A DNA stretch of 8,058 bases from Bryobacterales bacterium (GTDB taxonomy: Bacteria > Acidobacteriota > Terriglobia > Bryobacterales > Bryobacteraceae), in assembly GCA_016789785.1 (NCBI GenBank), contig JAEUQE010000313.1, positions 1-8,058 on the forward strand, written 5' to 3'. The position numbers and the translations under genes are program-made. The notes beneath the pieces were generated by a model. That model was not told where the DNA came from and searched no databases. It saw nothing but the letters and a program-made list of their open reading frames with translations. This document shows positions 5,041 through 8,058 of the stretch, in pieces. Position 1 is the first letter of the stretch. Each line of letters starts with the position of its first letter.

Positions 5041-6780
5041 TTAAGCGCGGCGCGTACTCCTGGCGTTCTGCGCCCGGGCGGGCTCCACCACAGCCGCGTT
5101 GCTAAGCGCCTGATTGAGGTTGATCAACGAATTGTCGATCAGTTCCGCCATGGCGTGCATGGGCAATCCTTCGGCTTCCTTGAAGAAGGTCATCTGCTGC
5201 GATTCGCGGTCAAAGTCGACCCGTACCCAGTCCCCGCGGCGAACCTGATCCGTCGCAATCAGGTTGGACATCGGCTGCACCAGCAACCGTTCAATGGCAC
5301 GCTTGAGATGCCGCGCGCCGTACTTCATGTCCGTACCCTGTTCCAGCAGGTGCTCCTTGGCGGATTCCGATGCCGTAAACACAAACGCGTGCTCGACCGA
5401 GTTCATCATCACCCGCTGCTGGACCATCGTGAGTTCGATATCGACAATCTGACGGAGTTCCGTTTCCCCGAGCGGCTTGAACACCACAATCTTATCCAGA
5501 CGGTTCATGAACTCCGGAGTGAACTTGCGGCGCGCCGCCTCGACTCCCGATCGCGAGATCTTGTTCGAGGTCTTGTCGTCCATCGCACCCTCGGGGCGCT
5601 CGGCTTTGGTCATGGCCTGAAAGCCCAGCCGCGGGGTGAGGATGGAAGTCATCTCAGTCGCACCCAGATTGCTGGTCATGAAGATCAAGGCGCGCGAAAA
5701 ATCAACCCGCCGGTTGTCGCCGAGCGTGAGTGTGCCCTTGTCGAGGATGCCAAGCAGAAGATTCCACAACGCATCGCTGGCCTTTTCGATCTCGTCAAAC
5801 AGCACAAAGCTGATCTTGCAGTTGTCGGTGTGATAGAGGTTCAGCATCTCCTGGCTTAGCAGCGGATGGGTTTCCCGGTGCCCGAGATATCCCGGAGGTG
5901 ATCCGATCAGCTTGGCGATCTCATGACTGTGCTGGAATTCGGCGCAGTCGATCTTGGTGACCCCACGGGGGTTCCCGCAGAGAGTTTCCGCGGTGGCTTC
6001 CACGATTCGCGTTTTTCCAGACCCGGTCGGGCCGAGGAAGAGAAAATTGCCAATCGGCCGGTTCGGAGCTGACATTCCGGTGAGGTAAAGCTGGTAGATG
6101 TTCACAATCTGACCGATCGCCTCGGACTGGCCAACAATCAGCCGCCTCAGCCGGGACTCCAGCAGTTCGGCTTCACGGCCGGTGCGGGTTGCGTCCAACG
6201 AAATCCCCAACTTCATGCTCCTGCCATCTCCTTCTCTGTTGCCGTCCCTGGACTCCCGGGCTTCCCTGCCGTCCCTGCCGGGCCCGATATCCCTGCCGCC
6301 TCCGATATCCCTGGCAGCGTCTCTACCGGGTGAGCCATCCCGGCTGCCGCCAAAACGTGCGGGCTCTGGCTTTGGCCGGCCGAAACCGATGCCGAAGGGG
6401 GGAATCAAGGTCCTTTGGACCCGAGGTTCCTCGATCCTTTGCCCATCCACACGCGGCACGTCGCCCCGCTGCCCGTCGATCCGCTGCCCGTCGATCCGCT
6501 GGCCCTCGATCCGCTGGCCTTCACCCCGTTGGCCTTCGATCCGCTGGCCGGCCGTTCGCTCGGTGAAGACCGATTGCACATCCGGGTGCCCGTCTCTTCC
6601 CGGGGCGTGGTCCAGCCTGTCCTTGGCGTTCGCTCCACTGGCACGCCCGGCGCCTCTTGCCTCCGCCTTTTGCGGCTGGTCTTCGGGAGGTTGCTCCTTT
6701 TGGAACCTTCTCCAACCCGCTCCCAGACACTCTTTGAGCAAGCGGATCTCCAATCCTCGCCCACGCCCTTTACGCTCCAC
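5041..6780 (-). CDS. ClpA/ClpB-type single AAA+ ATPase with long repeat-rich N-terminal tail
   Basis: A 579-residue protein. Residues 204-515 form one AAA+ module of the Clp/HSP100 D2 class plus its small C-terminal domain. Visible motifs are Walker A GPTGSGKT (250-257), pore loop GYLG (297-300), Walker B FVLFDE (325-330), sensor 1 TSN (369-371), arginine finger in FTPEFMNRLD (R427) and sensor 2 GAR (488-490). It should be an ATP-driven hexameric unfoldase or remodelling factor in the cytoplasm. Its substrate is unknown. LGF (385-387) lies where ClpA and ClpC carry their ClpP-docking loop. There is no Clp N-domain. Residues 1-190 are low-complexity: nine units of a GQR-type pentapeptide (78-122), then an RD/RE-rich tract (146-187). 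GTG 6780 is chosen because AGGAGG lies 11 bases upstream, overlapping the SDR stop. An internal ATG at 6216 (residue 189), with AAGGAG about 11 bases upstream, could give a short form of about 391 residues that starts just before the ATPase. Confidence 0.85.
   Translation of the reverse strand: MERKGRGRGLEIRLLKECLGAGWRRFQKEQPPEDQPQKAEARGAGRASGANAKDRLDHAPGRDGHPDVQSVFTERTAGQRIEGQRGEGQRIEGQRIDGQRIDGQRGDVPRVDGQRIEEPRVQRTLIPPFGIGFGRPKPEPARFGGSRDGSPGRDAARDIGGGRDIGPGRDGREARESRDGNREGDGRSMKLGISLDATRTGREAELLESRLRRLIVGQSEAIGQIVNIYQLYLTGMSAPNRPIGNFLFLGPTGSGKTRIVEATAETLCGNPRGVTKIDCAEFQHSHEIAKLIGSPPGYLGHRETHPLLSQEMLNLYHTDNCKISFVLFDEIEKASDALWNLLLGILDKGTLTLGDNRRVDFSRALIFMTSNLGATEMTSILTPRLGFQAMTKAERPEGAMDDKTSNKISRSGVEAARRKFTPEFMNRLDKIVVFKPLGETELRQIVDIELTMVQQRVMMNSVEHAFVFTASESAKEHLLEQGTDMKYGARHLKRAIERLLVQPMSNLIATDQVRRGDWVRVDFDRESQQMTFFKEAEGLPMHAMAELIDNSLINLNQALSNAAVVEPARAQNARSTRRA
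6415..6549 (-). repeat. In-frame 15-bp tandem repeat (pentapeptide GQRIE/D)
   Basis: Nine consecutive five-residue units follow GQR[I/G][E/D]: GQRIE, GQRGE, GQRIE, GQRID, GQRID, GQRGD, VPRVD, GQRIE, EPRVQ. Each unit is 15 bases, so gain or loss of units keeps the frame. The repeat alternates basic and acidic residues and is likely disordered. Confidence 0.85.
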
Positions 6781-6791
6781 AAACTTCTCTG

Positions 6792-6797
6792 CCTCCT
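6792..6797 (-). promoter_or_regulatory. Shine-Dalgarno AGGAGG of the AAA+ gene, overlapping SDR stop
   Basis: AGGAGG on the coding strand shares two bases with the TAG of the SDR gene (6796-6798) and lies 11 bases before GTG 6780. It supports the long N-terminal form of the AAA+ protein and coupling of the two genes. Confidence 0.65.
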
Positions 6798-7518
6798 ATG
6801 ACTTAGCCGGACTCGACGGGCGGATCTCGACGCGCGAGACCATGGTCCGTTCCGGCATTGTGAGGACCATCCGTACCACTTCGGCGATGTCTTCGGGCTG
6901 GATTTTCCAATCCGCAAGGCTCGCATGACCACTGAACTCGGTCGAAACCGAGCCCGGCATCACCGAACAGACCCGAATCCGGTCATTGCGGTGATCGAGC
7001 ATCAAGGCTTCGGTGAAACCATTCAATCCGAACTTGGAAGCGTTGTAAGCGGCACCTCCGGCGAAGGGGTTGCGGCCTGCCAGGCTGCTGATGTTCACGA
7101 CAAACCCTCCCCCACTGGCGCGGAAACGGCTGATCGCGAGATGGCAGAAATGGAACACACTGGTGAGATTGGTCTCGATGGTCTTCTGCCAATCTTCCAG
7201 TTCCATTTCGGCGACACTTCGAAAGATACCGATTCCGGCATTGTTCACCAGGATGTCAAGGCTCCCCAATCTATCGTCGGTATAAGCGAAAAACTTTTGA
7301 GCCTCCCCCTTTTGGGTGACGTCGCACCCTGCACCGTGCACGACGCCGCTGGTTTCCGCGGCCAACTCCGACACCGCCCTGGCGGTGGAATCCTCCGTCC
7401 GGCCGCAAATGGCGACTTCTGCGCCTTCGAGTAGCAGCATCCTGGCGATGGCCCTGCCGATCCCGCGTGTGCCACCGGTAACAATGGCTTTCTTTCCTTT
7501 GAGGTTCTGTGTGGACAT
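6796..7518 (-). CDS. Classical short-chain dehydrogenase/reductase
   Basis: This 240-residue Rossmann-fold oxidoreductase uses NAD(P)H on a carbonyl or alcohol substrate that cannot be told from sequence. Visible motifs are the cofactor loop TGGTRGIG (14-21), D66 in CDV (adenine pocket), NNAG (92-95) and the catalytic tetrad N117, S145 (in NISSLAG), Y158 and K162 (YNASK). VMPGSVSTEF (186-195) follows. The arginine after the second strand (AICGR, R40) favours NADP(H). The C-terminal MVSRVEIRPSS is typical of the sepiapterin-reductase/3-ketoacyl-reductase-like group. ATG 7518 is chosen because the fold begins eight to ten residues later. The open frame extends to 7884 but crosses the divergent ccsA-like gene. 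The Shine-Dalgarno is weak. The gene is first in a two-gene operon with the AAA+ ATPase. All catalytic residues are present, so it is probably active. Confidence 0.9.
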   Translation of the reverse strand: MSTQNLKGKKAIVTGGTRGIGRAIARMLLLEGAEVAICGRTEDSTARAVSELAAETSGVVHGAGCDVTQKGEAQKFFAYTDDRLGSLDILVNNAGIGIFRSVAEMELEDWQKTIETNLTSVFHFCHLAISRFRASGGGFVVNISSLAGRNPFAGGAAYNASKFGLNGFTEALMLDHRNDRIRVCSVMPGSVSTEFSGHASLADWKIQPEDIAEVVRMVLTMPERTMVSRVEIRPSSPAKS

Positions 7519-7684
7519 GCTTCCAGCATGCCAGGAAAGCCGAAGTCCGGATGCGCTCCCCGGGCCGCTTCCAGAGGCACTACCCGTCCGGTGGACCGCG
7601 CCACAGCAAAAGGCCGTGTGCCGGACGAAAGCCCTGTGACAGAATAAAGAAAGAACTTCCTTCGCACTCATACAAGAATCTGGC
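7519..7684. promoter_or_regulatory. Divergent intergenic region between SDR and ccsA-like genes
   Basis: This 166-base gap must hold the promoters for both divergent genes, but I cannot assign convincing -35/-10 boxes. It contains a 7-bp inverted pair, cgtccgg (7585-7591) and ccggacg (7621-7627), which could be an operator or chance. Confidence 0.3.
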
Positions 7685-7699
7685 ATGCAAGAATCTGGC
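7673..7699. repeat. 15-bp-period direct repeat spanning the ccsA-like start codon
   Basis: caagaatctggc occurs at 7673-7684 and 7688-7699, separated by the start ATG. The second copy encodes QESG just after the initiating Met. It looks like a recent slippage duplication that copied the first codons into the leader. Confidence 0.75.
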
Positions 7700-8058
7700 G
7701 TGTTTTGGCTAAGAGTGGCGGCGGCACTGTACGCCCTGGGACTGCTGCACGCGATCCTGACGCTGCTGAAGCGCCGGAACGTGATGTTCCGCAGTGCCCT
7801 TTCGACGTTTGTGGTCGGTGTCATCCTGCATCTCGTTTCGATCGTCGAACTGGCCCGCGCGGGAGGTGAGTTGCCTCTTGCCAACTTCTACCAGTCGATG
7901 TCGTTATGCGCTTTCTTTATCGCCCTCGTTTTTCTCTTCGTCTGGTGGCGGTATCAGTTTGCTCCGTTGAGCGTATTTATCTTTCCCCTCGTATTTCTAA
8001 TGACTTTGGTGGGCGCCACACAATTGCCAGTGGCCGGATGGACGTCGCCGCGCGTGCG
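7685..8058 (+). CDS. Cytochrome c assembly protein, CcsA/HemX-like, 5' part
   Basis: The frame stays open to the right edge, giving 124 complete codons, so the C-terminus is missing. The protein is strongly hydrophobic. Four membrane helices are visible, at about residues 8-28, 36-58, 69-90 and 95-112. The loop GGELPLANFYQSMSLCAFF between helices 2 and 3 fits the CcsA/HemX family, where a similar Pro-Leu-x-Asn-x-Tyr-x-Ser pattern occurs. The family helps deliver heme to apocytochrome c (system II), or acts with heme biosynthesis genes as HemX. The diagnostic tryptophan-rich WWD segment would lie beyond the window, so the call is probable, not certain. ATG 7685 lies between two copies of a 12-base repeat and has no good Shine-Dalgarno, so the true start could differ by a few codons. 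In related genomes such a gene often precedes hemA (family knowledge, not seen here). Confidence 0.75.
   Translation, partial: MQESGVFWLRVAAALYALGLLHAILTLLKRRNVMFRSALSTFVVGVILHLVSIVELARAGGELPLANFYQSMSLCAFFIALVFLFVWWRYQFAPLSVFIFPLVFLMTLVGATQLPVAGWTSPRV

Noticed and set aside
6415..6549. CRISPR-like array
   Set aside because: The units are 15 bp with no spacers and lie in frame within a coding region, so this is a tandem peptide repeat.
6182..6928. Plus-strand open frame of 248 codons, rich in Pro/Ser/Arg
   Set aside because: It is antisense to the AAA+ repeats and SDR end. Its composition simply mirrors the GC-rich 15-bp repeat.
7519..7884. N-terminal extension of the SDR protein to 7884
   Set aside because: It crosses the divergent ccsA-like gene and precedes a normal SDR N-terminus. 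It contains no targeting or domain features.

Overview
The window is high-GC bacterial chromosome, most likely from an Acidobacteriota member of the Solibacter/Bryobacter type. This is inferred from protein resemblances recalled from memory: the large unrecognised protein at 498-2118, the single-domain AAA+ protein, the short proline dehydrogenase operon and the CcsA/HemX-like gene. No rRNA or other taxonomic marker is present, so the assignment is an inference.

Region 1 (1-2190) is accessory and decayed. A four-helix-bundle (S23/IVP-like) gene runs leftward off the window edge and carries one frameshift near 370-373. Divergent from it is a long gene of an uncharacterised, probably mobile-element-associated family (498-2118). 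It is split by one frameshift near 1824-1830 that cuts off a predicted C-terminal winged-helix segment. A strong hairpin (2151-2190) follows it. Nothing else is evident in 2191-2340.

Region 2 (2341-4097, minus strand) is a compact three-gene operon read from right to left. It holds a monofunctional proline dehydrogenase, a two-helix membrane protein with a zinc-ribbon-like Cys/His pattern, and a small single-pass membrane-anchored protein. Region 3 (4243-5018, plus strand) is a translationally coupled pair of four-helix SMR/EamA-like membrane proteins, probably two halves of one heterodimeric transporter. It is divergent from the proline dehydrogenase operon.

Region 4 (5041-7518, minus strand) is a two-gene operon: a classical SDR oxidoreductase, then a ClpA/ClpB-type AAA+ ATPase. 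The AAA+ gene's Shine-Dalgarno overlaps the SDR stop codon. The AAA+ protein has a disordered N-terminal region of about 190 residues made of a GQR-type pentapeptide repeat and an RD/RE-rich tract. Its ATPase domain carries an LGF tripeptide where ClpA and ClpC have their ClpP-docking loop. Region 5 (7685 to the right edge, plus strand) is the 5' part of a cytochrome c assembly (CcsA/HemX-like) membrane protein.

The intact genes are housekeeping or metabolic in character. The strongest candidates for something new are the uncharacterised protein family at 498-2118 with its hairpin, and the repeat-tailed AAA+ protein with a possible ClpP-docking loop. I found no CRISPR array, tRNA, rRNA or recognisable defence system.
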